Origin: Euryodendron excelsum
Lineage: Eukaryota; Streptophyta; Magnoliopsida; Ericales; Pentaphylacaceae
Assembly (NCBI GenBank): GCA_033060915.1
Contig: CM065379.1
Location: 21,327,501-21,391,500, forward strand
Direction: 5' to 3'
Length of the DNA stretch: 64,000 nt
Shown: positions 10,669-22,399 of the stretch, piece by piece
Layout: the number at the start of each line of letters is the position of its first letter
Numbering within the stretch: position 1 is the stretch's first letter
Made by a program: the position numbers and the translations under genes
The notes under the pieces: generated by a model
What the model saw: the letters and a program-made list of their open reading frames with translations, nothing else
The model's database searches: none
Told to the model about the DNA's origin: nothing

Positions 10669-11199
10669 TGTCGCGTCTAGATTTTTCGCACTCGAGAAAT
10701 ACTCACACAAGTAGGAAAAATGCTGTACTCTCTCGTTAGAACTCACTCTCCTAGAAGAATGAGTGCGACTAGGTTTAAATTGAAAATTTGATTTGAATAA
10801 AGGGCTTTTAGAAAAAGTTTGGAGTCGCCAACTAACTTGATTAAGGTGAGTTAGGTCACCTAAAAACTAAGAATAATCCAGAGACTACACTTAGGGTTTT
10901 TGAAAAAATTTTTGAAAATATATCCTAAAGAGAGGGTTTTTAGGAAAACAGGTTGTTTGGCAACCTTTGGAAAACATTTAGCCTCTTTTTGAAAAACAAC
11001 TCCTTTTTGGTCTTTGAAATCAGTGGTTCTAGGTTCAGAGGTTGGTTACGTGTAGGGAAGACGCACTAAGCCATCACCCTACCCTGCCCTTTCGGTACCT
11101 ACATATCAATCTACCCTGGATTCACCTATGAGAGTCTTTAACTAACTAATGTTCAATCCTATCCACTTTGAAAAATAATGTTTGAAAAGAAACTAACAT

Positions 11200-12485
11200 G
11201 ATGCATGATATACAAGTGCAATAGAAGAGAGTTGATTTAGAAATAGATTTGAAAAGATATTTGATTTGATTTGAAAAGGAAGAGATAGAAGTTTGAATTT
11301 GGAAAGAAGATTTTGGGAATTGAAAATAGAGATTTAAAATTGGAAATTTGAAAATTGATTGGAAATTTGAAAAGATTGTAGAATTTGAGTTTTGAAAAAA
11401 AAAATATGGAAATAGAAATTTGAAAAAAGTTGTGACCACACCCATGGGGGTTGCCTGCGTATCCTTTTGGAGGAATCAGGTCAGTCGTAGTTCGGACAAG
11501 AGTCCGATTAAAAAGAGATTGTTGGATTGGAAGAAAGAGATTGAATTGGAAATTGGATTAAAAGATTGAGAAGTTGAACTTTGATTGAAAGATTTGAAAA
11601 GATTGGTTTTGAAAGACTTGGTTTTAGGAAACCTAGACTTAAGAACTTCAAAAAGAAGAATTGGATTTGACTTGGAAAGATTTTGAAAAAGAATTGACTT
11701 GAATATTAGACTTGGAAGATTGGAGAAAAATTGGAATTAGGAAAGGTTCGAATTTGGAAAGTTTTGAATGAGTGAAGTTTTCAATTAGGGAAGTTTTCAA
11801 GTTAAGAAAGTTTCGAAATTAGGAAAGTTTTGAATTAAGAAAGTTTCAACTTAGGAAAGTTTTGAATTAGGAAAGTTTTCAAGTTAAGAAAGTTTTGGAT
11901 CAGGAAAGTTTCAAATTTAGAAAGTTTTCGAAAAAGGAAAGGTTATCAAATTAGAAAAGTTCCCAAATTAGGAAAGTTTTGAAATAGGGAAGTCTTGAAA
12001 ATTGGAATGTTTAGAAAACAAGGAAGCTTTGAAAATAGAAAAGTTTTGAAATTGGAGAGTTTCGTTTTAAGAAAGGTTGTGAAATAGGAAAGTGTTGAGT
12101 TTAGAAATGTTTTGAAATTTGAAAAGTTTAAGATTTAGAAAGTTTTAGAATTTGAATTTTAGAAAATCTTGAAATTAGGAAAGATTTGAATTTAGGAAAG
12201 GTTTGAAAGCTTAGGTTTGAAAAGTTAAGATTCAAAAAGACGGTAGAATTAGGAAAGGATTGAATTTTAGAATTTTAGGAAAGATTTTTATGTTCAAGTT
12301 TTGGAAACTTAAGGTTTAGGAAAGGAGAAGTTTAGGAAGGAGTTGAATTAGGAAAGAGTTGGATTAGGAAGGGATTGGATTTGGTTTCTAAAGGAAAAGG
12401 TTGGATTTTGTTTCCAAAAATAGAGGATTGGATTTAGTTTCCTAAACGGGAATATTTGATTTGGTTTCCTAAAGGGAAGATAGGA
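11200..12485 (-). repeat. Degenerate polypurine repeat in F
   Basis: Plus strand rich in AGGAAAGTTTTGAA-like units; polypyrimidine on the strand of F. No genes. A conserved island with GTTCGGACAAGAGTCCGATT (hairpin TCGGAC/GTCCGA) lies at about 11490-11510. Confidence 0.8.
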
Positions 12486-14157
12486 TTTGACAAGGATTTG
12501 GAAAGAGAGATTCTAGAAACCCTAGATTTGAAAAATTATAGTTTCGACGTAAAAAATAGGTTTTGGAAACATGTATAGTTTGGATGTGAAAACAAGATGT
12601 TTTGAAAACCTAGGTTTGGGGCAAGGTTTGAAAACCATGTTTTTGGGAAAAAAATTAGGGTTTTCTAATTGTGGGTTCTAGGGCTTGACTTGGGCTTTAA
12701 GAAAAGAGTTTTTGGAAAGTGCGTTTTTGGAAATGAAGGTTTTGGAAGGAAATCCTAGAGAGGAGTTTCTAAAGGAAAGATTTTGGAAAGAGAGTTTTTA
12801 GAAATGAAGATTTTTAGAAGGGAATCCTAGAGATGAATTTTTGGAAAGTGTGTTTTTGGAAACAAGTCTTAGAAGGAAAATCGTAGAGGGGAATTTCTAG
12901 AAGGAAGATGCCGGGAAGAGAGTTTTTAGAAAAATTTTTAGGGAGCATTTTTAGAAAGTGAATTTTGAGGAAAGAGAGTTTTGGAAAGGGGTTGAAAAAG
13001 GGAGTTTTGAAAAGTAGATTTTTAGAAAGAGTTTTTAGAAAACAACTTTGGAAATGAGAGTTTTAGGAAAGTATATTGAAAGAGATTTTTAGGAAAAAAG
13101 TTGTTTGAAAATAGAGTTTCTAGGAAGTGTAAAAACATCTCACTTCCGTAAAGCAAGTCTAACCATAGGAGGGCTAGAATTTGACAAGCATGTGAAAAAG
13201 GAAATTTGTAGAAACCCCAGGTTTGGAAGTGTAGAATTTTGAAGTAGAAAAGAGGTTGTGGAAAGGTGTATAGTTTGGATGTAGAAAACGAGAGATTTTG
13301 CAAACCTAGGTTTGGGGCAAGTTTTGAAAACCATGTTTTTGGGAAGAAAATTAGGGTTTTGTAATTGTGGGTTCTAGGGCTTGACTTGGGCTTTAAGAAA
13401 AGAGTTTTTGGAAAGTGCGTTTTTGAAAACGAAAGTTTTGGAAGGAAATCCTAGAGAGGAGTTTCTAGAGGAAAGATTTTGGAAAGAAAGTTTTTGGAAA
13501 TGAAGATTTTTAGAAGGGAATCCTAGAGAGGAATTTTTGGAAAGTGTGTTTTTGGAAACAAGTCTTAGAAGGAAAATCCTAGAGTGGAATTTCTAGAAGG
13601 AAGATGTCGGGAAGAGAGTTTTTAGAAAGATTTTTAGGGAGCGTTTTTAAAAAGTGAATTTTGAGGAAAGAGAGTTTTGGAAAGGGGTTGAAAAAGGGAG
13701 TTTTGAAAAATAGATTTTTGGAAAGAGTTTTTAGAAAACAACTTTGGAAATGAGAGTTTTACGAAAGTATATTGAAAGAGATTTTTAGGAAAAGAGTTTT
13801 TTGAAAATAGAGTTTTTAGGAAGTGTAAAAACATCTCACTTTCTTAAAGCAATTCTAACCATAGGAGGGCTAGAATTTGACAAGGATTTGAAAAAGGGAA
13901 TTTCTAGAAACCCTAGGTTTAGAAGTGTAGAATTTTGAAGTAGAAAAGAGGTTGTGGAAAGGTGTATAGTTTGGATGTAGAAAATGAGAGATTTTTCAAA
14001 CCTAGGTTTGGGGCAAGGTTTGAAAACCATGTTTTTGGGAAGAAAATTAGGGTTTCCTAATTGTGGGTTCTAGGGCTTGACTAAGGCTTTAAGGAAAGAG
14101 TTTTTGGGAAGTATGTTTTTGGAAACGAAGGTTTTGGAAAGAAATCCTAGAGAGGAG
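12486..14157 (-). repeat. 696-bp tandem repeat in F (third unit split by B)
   Basis: Units start at TTTGACAAGG-like sequence at 12486, 13180 and 13876, spacing 694 and 696 bp. The third is cut by B at 14157 and goes on from 27787 to about 28200. Marker phrases such as GGGCTTGACTTGGGCTTTAA recur at 12681, 13377 and (slightly changed) 14073. Other LTRs of the family have this stretch once, so F gained two extra copies before B inserted. Confidence 0.9.
14153..14157. repeat. Target-site duplication of element B, left copy (AGGAG)
   Basis: AGGAG is repeated exactly at 27782-27786, directly outside the ends of B. The sequence of F reads through from one side to the other. Confidence 0.95.
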
Positions 14158-14374
14158 TGTAAGCACCCCATTTTTGACCGCTTGGCAGTCTACACTCCGT
14201 CCAGACTTGTTTTCAAGTCATTGTGGACATATTCCAATCGAAACCAATCCTCGTCTTTCTATCGCTTCGCGGGCCTGTTAGGCCCAAATAGAGGTAAAAT
14301 GACCAAAATGCCCTTAGGGGCATTGTCCTCTCTTATTCCAATTCCAATCCCTCTCTCGAGACAGTTTATTTCTC

Positions 14375-15085
14375 GAGACGGTCCGAGTAGCAAAACTACT
14401 CAAAAAACCGTTAGAGTGGCGGAAACACTCACCAAACCGTTAGAGTAGTGGAAATACTCACATCGTTAGAGTGGCGGAAACACTCGAAACCCAAGCACGT
14501 CTCTTCGGAGACAGTAAGACCCCTTTCCAACCCCTCTCTCGAGACAGTTTATTCCTCGAGACGGTTCCATTCCAGGCACGTCTCTTCGGAGACGATAAGA
14601 CCCCTTTCCAATCCCTCTCTCGAGACAGTTTATTCCTCGAGACGGTCCGAGTAGCAAAACTACTCACAAAACCGTTAGAGTGGCGGAAACACTCACCAAA
14701 CCGTTAGAGTAGCGGAAATATTCACACCGTTAGAGTGGCGGAAACACTCAAAACCCAGGCACGTCTCTTCGGGGACGGTAAGACCCCTTTTCAACCCCTT
14801 TCTCGAGACAGTTTATTCCTCCAGACGGTTCCAATCCAGGCACGTCTCTTCGGAGACGGTAAGACCCCTTTCCAATCCCTCTCTCGAGACAGTTTATTCC
14901 TCGAGACGGTCCGAGTAGCAAAACTACTCACTCAACCGTTAGAGTAGCGGAAATACTCACAGAACTGTCTGAGTAGCAGAAATACTCACAAATCGTCAAA
15001 CCCGTCCGAGTAGCGAAAATACTCATAAATCATCAACCCCGTCCGAGTAGCGGAAATACTCATACCGTCCGAGTAACGGAAATAC
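14375..15085 (+). repeat. Hairpin repeat array in the B 5' LTR
   Basis: Two mixed unit types. One is about 25 bp: CCGTTAGAGTGGCGGAAACA and relatives, with GAGTG/CACTC or GAGTA/TACTC arms. The other is about 85 bp with a CGTCTCTTCGGAGACG hairpin (UUCG loop), CTTTCCAATCCCTCT, and two CTCGAGAC boxes around GTTTATTC. ORFs here (MAETLETQ..., SSRRFHSRHVSS...) are repeat products. Confidence 0.92.
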
Positions 15086-15213
15086 CAAAAGGAGTTATTT
15101 TTCTAAAAAGGACTAAATGTTTTCCAAAGGTTGCCAAACAACCTCTTGAGGAGATATTTTTAAATCGTTTTCCAAAACCCTAAGTGTAGTTTTCGGATTA
15201 TGCTTAGTTTTTT

Positions 15214-15255
15214 AGGTGACCTAACTCACCTTAATCAAGTTAGGTGGCGACTCCG
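15214..15255 (+). promoter_or_regulatory. Conserved U5 element: pseudoknot-like repeats plus second tRNA-Arg-complementary sequence
   Basis: AGGTGA, CCTAAC, TCACCT, seven bases, GTTAGG: segments 1 and 3 pair and segments 2 and 4 pair, an interleaved order that allows either of two hairpins or a pseudoknot. Directly after it comes TGGCGACTCCG (15245-15255), identical to the first 11 bases of the true primer site 163 bp downstream. The block recurs in the other LTR ends (about 3945-3990, 10825-10865, 27591-27630, 37355-37400). Confidence 0.6.
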
Positions 15256-15407
15256 AATCTTTTTCAAAAGCCCTTTATTCAAACCTGTTTTCAATTCAAA
15301 CCTAGTCGCACTCATTCTTCTAGGAGGGTGAGTTCTAACGAGAGAGTACAGTATTTTTCCCGCTTGTGTGAGTATTCCTCGAGTGCGAAAAATTTGGGCG
15401 CGACAGC

Positions 15408-15424
15408 TGGCGACTCCGCTGGGG
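15408..15424 (+). promoter_or_regulatory. Primer-binding site of element B, tRNA-Arg(ACG)
   Basis: TGGCGACTCCGCTGGGG starts two bases after the LTR end GCGCGACA. As I recall the plant tRNA-Arg(ACG) sequence, this is the exact complement of its 3' end including CCA. It starts minus-strand DNA synthesis. tRNA-Arg priming is known for Ogre elements. Confidence 0.92.
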
Positions 15425-17380
15425 ACACTTAGAGGGTTAGGCCGTAGTCATGTCTCTTTACCCTTTACCCATGTAAAGTCTTCAATTAACTTGGTTCAAT
15501 CCTATTCACTTTAAATTTTCAAAACTAAATTTTCAAAATTGTTTTAAAAAAAAATGCATTTATTCATATTATCTTGTATTCTGTTTGTCATTCACATACT
15601 GACACTTGCATCTTTGTTTTGTAGGTGCGCTTTATGTTTAAATTTTATTAACTACTTTGCATGAATGTGATGTACAGGATGAATAGGAGTTGTTGGGCCC
15701 TTTCCTCCACTTTTAAAAATCACACACACACTGCATGTGCACTTGCATTCTGCATACTTGCATACCCTGATATGTCCTTTCTAGTTAGAAAGGGGGAACG
15801 GTATATTGGTTGTGGGCAAGATGCTGTGTCAGTTTCTTCGCCTACGGCCTCTTGATGGTTCCCCCGCTCGGATCACCAACCGATCATGGCACCACCTCGG
15901 GGAGTGGGCCTAGGTTTGAAGATCCAGGGACCGAGCCTTTTAAAGACGCATTAGTCAACCCTCAACCTCATGCTCATATAGACACCATGCATAGTCGAAC
16001 CTCTGCCGGATTTAGGACACGAGCACCATTTTCAAAATCACGGAGGAAAGGACGACTGCTCTTACTTTCATTTATACCTGCTGATATAATGCTTGTGTTT
16101 ATACTGTTATAATGCCTGTCTAACTGTTCATGCATACATGTTTACTTTAGTTGTACTTTCTCTCCTTATACTCTTTGCATATCCATGTTCATGCATTCAA
16201 TATTTCATGTCAAGACAAGAGTTCCAAGTAACTCAAGTTACTGCATTCTCATGCATATGATCAACCCGTTGAGAGTGACACCAAAGTTACTCTCCCTTGC
16301 ATTAAACCTACCCAAACCCTAAGGGTTCCCGCGTAACCCTAAGGACTCATTGCATGCATCTCAATTCATTCCATAAGAAGGGCCCCAATCCCTCTATGCT
16401 CACGGAGATAGGGTTGCCAAGAAGACAAGGGGCAATCAATCAATAAGGTCTCTCAGCGACCTCCTCGACATCAAATCCAACGAAGGCGAATCCGAAGACT
16501 CAAGAGTAGTTTAGGGTCTCCCTTTGTAAAAGTAGATAGGTGGAAGTCCAAAGGAAAATGTTTCCCCCTCCCCCTATTAAAATGTATTCCAATTCTTTTG
16601 TACCTTAAACCCAAAATTTAATGTACTTCTTTATTTTTATGAATGAATGCATGAATGGCTGAAGATTCCTACTCGACGGTAAAGTATCTGCATACAGGGG
16701 CAAATCCCCTATCTCCAAGAGTGAGCCAATGCATCATGTATAGTCTCCCCTCTAAGTAGGGGCACCTCTAGGACATGCATTGCATAAAAATTTTCAAATC
16801 AAGGCACTAACTTCCCTTTTGTTTCTTGTCTTCTATCTGCCCCCTCCTCATCTCCAAGTACTAAGAGAACCGAAGACAGAAGCAAGACAAGAAGGGGGTT
16901 TCCTCAACCATCTATTTATGATTATCCTACTGCTCGCATGTTCACTTTTATTATGTTCATACACCCATATCCATTCCAATACAAGAGTTCCAAGAAACTC
17001 AAGTCATTTCATTTTCATGCATTTAATCAACCGTAGAGAAAAAGGAGCAATCCAATCTCATGTTAATCAAACCTACCAAAACTCCTAAGGGTTCTTAAAC
17101 CCTAAGGATTCATGGCATGCATAGAATCATATCTCTAGAGAGGCCCAAATCTCTCTCAGTCCATGGAGGTGGGATTGCCTAAATAAAGAAACATCAACCG
17201 GCCCACGCCGAAGAGGTATTGTATTGCATAATAGGGGCAAAACCCTGCCTCCCAAATGGACTTGTCATCATGCCTAGATTCCCTCAAAGAAGGGACCTCC
17301 ATAGGACATGCATCGCATAGAACTTCCAACTTCACATACTGACTGTATTCTGTTTTTCTTTTTCTTTTTGTAGGTCAGAG
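15425..17380 (+). other. 5' leader of element B, non-coding
   Basis: Region where Ogre-like elements have a long leader before the first gene. Short ORFs (15661-15855, 15810-16112) show no family resemblance and are not kept open in the homologous A leader (minus strand, about 36540-36800). Contains a duplicated stretch: 16200-16770 and 16960-17345 share GAGTTCCAAG, TAAACCTACC, AACCCTAAGG and a GGATTGCC/GGGTTGCC block in the same order, diverged. Pyrimidine runs before GTAG at 17355-17375 resemble a 3' splice site. Confidence 0.6.
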
Positions 17381-18109
17381 AGCACGATTGAATTCATGGA
17401 ATCCCTCTAGCACCTCACCAGATTCAAACTAATGGAAGGATAAACCTAGTTGTTAGAAAAGGCCAAACCTACATCAAAGAGCAAGAAGAACTGACCGTCC
17501 ACCTACAAGACATTACCTCCACGACATGTCGCAACAATCACAATCCAAGCAGAGGAGGACTTCAAGCAGAAGAGGACTTCACTAGATGCGAAGTCTTATC
17601 AAACCCGTGCATCGCAACAACACATCCTCTAACTTCCAAATGCATGACAAATATCGTGAACTCGCCCTCCATTGATACACCTAATGAATGAAGCACCAAG
17701 AGGTTGATGTAGTCCTAAAACCCTATTAAGGATTCTCACCAAAAGGCCCACAAGAAAAGGGAGGGTTCCATAAAATTCATCTATTTTCTTTTTGTCCTTC
17801 TATTTCTCGCATATCTTCTTTAAATAAACATCGCATGCTCTGTAATTATGTTTTTAAAATGAAAATAGGTAGTTCCCAGTTTATCCCCTTTGTCTCATGC
17901 TCTTATGGACGATTGTCTCATTTAGGGATTCTTCCCCATTTGGTAAATAACTCAACTTGAAGGATGGGATAGCATGGGTAACCTATTTAAAAGGGGTTAA
18001 AACCTTTGAGAGACTGAGAGAGAGAGTGAGAGATAGGAGGAAGACAATCTTAACAAAGAGGTGCGAATTCTATTGAAGAGGTGACACTTGTATGATATCC
18101 TGGCCAAGC

Positions 18110-18700
18110 GATGGGCAGCCGAGTACTCAAAATGATGAGAAGCCCTTATTCTATTTGTCCTAAATAAACACTACCCCTTGCTCAGCCCACTAGAGCCGTA
18201 ACTGATTTTTATTCAGATGTCCCCAAAACAATAACCATCCCCCACATTGGGGTAAGCACAGAGCAGTTGATTTGGGAAAAACACATCATTTTTTAGAAAC
18301 ATTGTCTAAAAATTTTGTATAAAGGCTTTATGGACTAAGCAATTTAATTTGAAGTGATGAAAGGCCCTCATTTTTTCTACCATACACAAAAATATCCTCT
18401 TTGCTTAACCCACTAGTGCCTCGCAGAAAGCGGAAGATTCTTTGTCAACCCCGATCCGAAACCATCCTCCTACACTGGGGTAGACATGTAGCAGAAGATC
18501 TGGCAGATAATATCATCAACCATCAAGCTGAAATAACGTGAAGGCTCTATGGATCAAGCAATCTTGTTCAAAATGAAGAGAGACCCTCATTTCACTTCCC
18601 ATACAGTTAAAAGCAACCCTTGTCGAACCTATTGAGCCGGTTATCTTTCTCTTCCAAAACACACCCCAACCTAAGGATCACCGTCCACAATCGGTTAAAT
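18110..18700 (+). repeat. Degenerate triplicated module, about 210 bp
   Basis: Three diverged copies with the same order of phrases: AATGATGAGAAGCCCTTATT / AGTGATGAAAGGCCCTCATT / AATGAAGAGAGACCCTCATT, then GCTCAGCCCACTAGAGCC-like, then a CCCCACATTGGGGTA-like hairpin stretch. Present in A on the opposite strand at about 33480-33790. Confidence 0.6.
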
Positions 18701-19009
18701 GAAAATGTTAAGGAAAGGATTTGAGAGAAAGAAGTTGTAAAAATATTCTTCTTGTCAAAGGCAACAAGAAATGAAAAGAAAAAAAAGCGAAAAAGAGAAG
18801 CATATTAGTAGAAAGACCGAAAAAGAGTCATGTTGTGCTATCTTTAAAAAGCATATAAAGCCAAAAGTCAGGAAAAAGGGGCAAATGTCAGACTAAGAAG
18901 GTCAAAAGTTACAAGAAAGGTCAACTCCTCTTGTAAAAGAGAAAATTCGAAGGTGATCCTAGGTGACAAAGCCTCCAAGTAGAAGCTATAGGTTTGAGCC
19001 TTTACCCTC

Positions 19010-19520
19010 TCTTGTTAAACCCCAAACCATGGCCTACATTACAACCCCACTAAAGTCCACTCTGATTGAGAAGGATTGCTTGCTCTAAATGAGCTAAATA
19101 TGTTTCTGAAGTTAGAGGAGGATATCAGGGGATGAAACCCCACTAGAAGACCAACTAAGGATGGTGCGGATCTAACCCTACTAGAAACAACATCAAATTT
19201 GAGCTTACATAGCCCGTTTATTCATAAACCCCTTAACCTAGCCTACGTTACAGTCCAAATTAAAGTCCTCTCTGATCAAAGAAAATTGCTTAGTCCAAAT
19301 AAGCCTGAACAATACCAAGACAACTAGGCTGAGAAAGGAGAACTGTAAGGGAATGCAAGGGGCAATCTCATGCTCCAAGGTGTGCACAGATGGTTCTAGT
19401 CTAAACAACCCACTAAAAGAAGATCTTTGAGCCTAAATATCCCTTCATTTCTTACAACCTCTAAACCCAGCCTACATTACGGTCCTAAAAGAAGTCTTCT
19501 CGGATTGAGGGCTTAGCTGG
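19010..19520 (+). repeat. Second degenerate triplicated module, about 220 bp
   Basis: Three copies marked by CATGGCCTACATTACAACCC, CTAGCCTACGTTACAGTCC and CCAGCCTACATTACGGTCC, each followed by AAAGTCNNCTCTGAT and a GATTGCTT / ATTGCTTAGTCC phrase. Found in A on the opposite strand at about 32800-33130. Meaning unknown. Confidence 0.6.
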
Positions 19521-20419
19521 TTATCGCTTTGCAAAGGGCATGTGAGTTGTCGCTCGAGCCATGGTGGCATTTTGGAAATCTGAGAGAGAAAACCAAGTGA
19601 GATCAGAAAAACCCCAAACAGTAGCCCTGTAGAAAGTAGGGATATGATAGCAAACCAAAAGGTCAAGATCCCTGGAGAATGGAGCAATTGCTATCACACC
19701 CCGATAAGAATGGGACAAAACTAAATGGGGCAGAATCTTGGAAATGAGCAGAATCCTGAGAGTATGGGCCCAAGGGGCAATCCTGGGGTTTTCTTTGTAA
19801 ATAGTTTATATACATGTAGTACTGATGCATCCATGACATGTATAACCGGTAAATCCATGACATGTGAAGTTTGAACCTATTCATGCATTCAACTGTATTC
19901 CTATATGAACCTGTTCATTTGTAAGAAAGTAGGTCATGCATTTAATTCAATTTTTACATAAATCTGTGCATTTATCACAAAAAAAATGGGGGACATTGCA
20001 TTTAATTCTATTCCTGTATGTGCATTGTCCAAAAATATACCAGGCATTCATTTTCACTTCTGTGTGAACCTGTGCATTCATAAAAAAAAGTAGGATATGC
20101 ATTCGATTCAATTCTTATATAAACATGTACATTCATAAAAAAAAATAGATCATGCATCTAATCCCATGGGCAATCATCATAAAAAATGATGACACCCCTT
20201 ATCGGGGCATTTTTAAACTGTTTTTGCACAAAAACTCACTCTTTGTCCTTCTGTCTCTCTCAAATAGGAAACAATGAACAAGGCAAAATATAAAAAGGAG
20301 CTAAAGCCACCCCTCAGATATCTCCAGTACTGGCTCACACCTCAGAAAGCTCAGATTTCCATGACCAACAAGAAACAAAGAATGGGCCAATGACCCACCC
20401 TCGACCTCCCCAATCAAAC

Positions 20420-21348
20420 ACTTTGAAAGAGGGGTAGTGAATAAGTGGCCGATCACCTAAAGCTGGAGTAATGAAGCACATCTCCACCAATGAGCATCGC
20501 CCTCCCGCCAAAGTCTAGTAAGGCTCATGAAGGTCTGTCCCACAACCATAGGGGCATATGAGTGTCCTTCACGAATCCTGGCGAGCAACGCACGCAGTCA
20601 ACGGCCGACCGAGTCACCCCCCCGTGGAGACATCAACAAGTTCAAGAGAAACAGAGCTAGGGCTATCATGGAGAAATGGACCAATCTTGAGAAGTATGTC
20701 AATCCCTTGAATAAGCTCTCATATGCGTCGCAAACTCAGAATGTGAGAACAAGAGCTTCATTGGGACATAAGAAAACTAGGGGTAGAAGATCAGAAGAAA
20801 AGGCCACACAACGAAGCCCAAGCTGAGAAGAGGCAATCGCGACACAACCATCAGGAAAAGTATGTCCCATAATGTCAGCTGAACCATCCCGAAGACCTAG
20901 GAGGAAGCCATACTCATGAGGAGTAGGGGCAAGCTTACATTCCCCAAAACGAAAGAAAGACAGGTCAGGTGGCCAAAAGGGAATCACTGCCAAAAAACAA
21001 ACTGCACCAATAGGAGAGAAGTCATGCAACAAAAGAACCGTTGAAAAATGTCTTGCTCATCTGGAAGATACCTGTCATACCAAACCCATAGTCAGCTCAA
21101 AATAGCGTCGGCCATCCCAAAAGTCAAAAGTAGGAAACTTTGACGTCCATCTCATCCTCAAAGGCTGGTTCAACTGGAAGGAAGGGGTCGACTGGAGGCC
21201 TACTCCCCCTCCCACTCTGGCTAGGAGATACTCAATTGGCAGAGTGCTGACCACCCTTAGAGCGGCTGGAGCTGCCAGCAGAATCTGTCCGAGCTACCTT
21301 CCCCGAGCGGCGCCTCCTCTCAGAACCGTCATCACCTGCATCTGCCAA
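20420..21348 (-). pseudogene. Antisense gene of B: MADAG-type N-terminus joined to a DUF7745-like body (broken)
   Basis: Reads against element B. It begins at 21348 (TTG in place of ATG) after a TTTTCAG splice acceptor, with ADAGDDGSERRRRSGK, then a stop near 21224. After PPVDPF (shared with A) the body differs from A. Around 21030-20740 it has VIPFWPPDLSFFRFGEC and LAPTPHEYGFLLGL, and around 20565-20460 it has AYAPMVVGQTFMSLTRLW and WWRCASLLQL. These resemble the plant DUF7745 family, whose hallmark is an FxFG...LxPTxEEY segment. The call is by recognition, not by search. Several stops and frame changes; not functional. Confidence 0.65.
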
Positions 21349-22395
21349 CCTGAAAAGGTAAGCCAAGGTAAGTGATGTTAATATACCATCCATGCAGTTT
21401 AAATAACAATAAAATAAAACAAACAAATAACACAAAACAAATAAAGGATTTTGAATAACAAATCAAAAACAAAATTTTCACGCATCTTGATTTTCCAACT
21501 CCAAATCACGTCTCAGGGGTTCTTTGCCTTTTCCTTCAAAAAGATTTTATTTCTAAAATTTTAACCAACTATTTTCTTAACTTTTAAAAAATTTCGGCGG
21601 AGTCCCGTTTAAAAGTGGCCCCTACAACGCCCATGACATCAACACAAAACACGAAATATGCACCTTCCAATACCACAATCACATAACAATGGCACCCGTG
21701 CACACTTTCCAATTTTTTCAAAATTTTCAAAACTCATGTTTTATTTTTCAAATAAATCAATGATTTTCAAAAGGCTTCCAAAATTTTTCAAAATCACCTC
21801 AAATGTTTTCAAAATAGTCCTACATTTTTCCAAATTTCAAACTTCAAAAATTTCGTCAATTTCTTGAATTTTCTAATTTTCTCTAATTTTTTAAATATTT
21901 TTCTATTTTTCAAAAAATCAAAAATTCACCGAGTTTTCAAAAAATCACGAAACTTCATACGGTTGTTAAACACATTTTTCTAAGGCACATTGCACAAAAA
22001 CATAGCCAAAAAACCTAATACCCATGCTTATAGGAACAACTTTCCCATTCCTGCAGAAAACTTTCTTCACACATTTACATATAATCACTCAAATTCAATC
22101 AAACAACCATCAAATTGCAAAAACAACATCACCAAAGTGTTCAAAACATATCAAAACATCAATTTCCACTATTCACATGATTCAAACGAAGTTCTACACA
22201 TCAAAATCAACAAACTTTGAAAACTCACTTTTTGAAAGTTCTCTGGCGAAATCTTCACTTCCGGCGACTTTTCCGGCGACGTGGACTCCCTCCGACAATC
22301 ACCCGTGGTCCCCAAGGAGTGCTCCTTCAATGTCCAAGACGGATTCCTCGCAATGCCTCACAAATTTGCAAAAAACTCTTCAAATCCCGTGGGTG
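21349..22395 (-). other. Region upstream of the antisense gene of B
   Basis: Very AT-rich, with poly-T and AAAATTTT phrases (21440-22210). No gene: the plus-strand ORFs at 21658-22634 are frame shadows. It parallels 9280-10240 of A in reverse. Conserved CCGGCGAC-type boxes lie at 22258-22280. Confidence 0.55.
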
Positions 22396-22399
22396 TGCG

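Larger units (their letters stand above)
14158..15405 (+). mobile_element. 5' LTR of element B, with a 3.8-kb internal deletion
   Basis: Only 1248 bp against 5088 bp in the partner LTR. Both ends match the partner closely, but sequence equivalent to about 23634-27440 is missing, joined at about 15085 between a hairpin unit (...CGGAAATAC) and CAAAAGGAGTT. The loss takes the 156-bp repeats, TATA box, telobox leader and polypyrimidine block. A 14-bp deletion is also present near 14251. The element should no longer be transcribed from its own 5' end. Confidence 0.93.
17381..20260 (+). other. Non-coding internal region of element B
   Basis: No ORF with family resemblance. 17381-17900 stands where A has its gag remnant; gag is missing here. 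17940-19800 matches, on the opposite strand, 32640-34030 of A. 19800-20230 is AT-rich with repeated GCATTTAATTC-like phrases. The short ORFs on the minus strand at 19472-19884 are chance. Confidence 0.6.

Noticed and set aside
15408..15424. Possible tRNA gene fragment
   Set aside because: Only the complement of the tRNA 3' end, placed two bases after an LTR: a primer-binding site.
20527..20826. 99-codon plus-strand ORF, basic
   Set aside because: Frame shadow of the antisense DUF7745-like gene on the minus strand, where the recognisable residues are.
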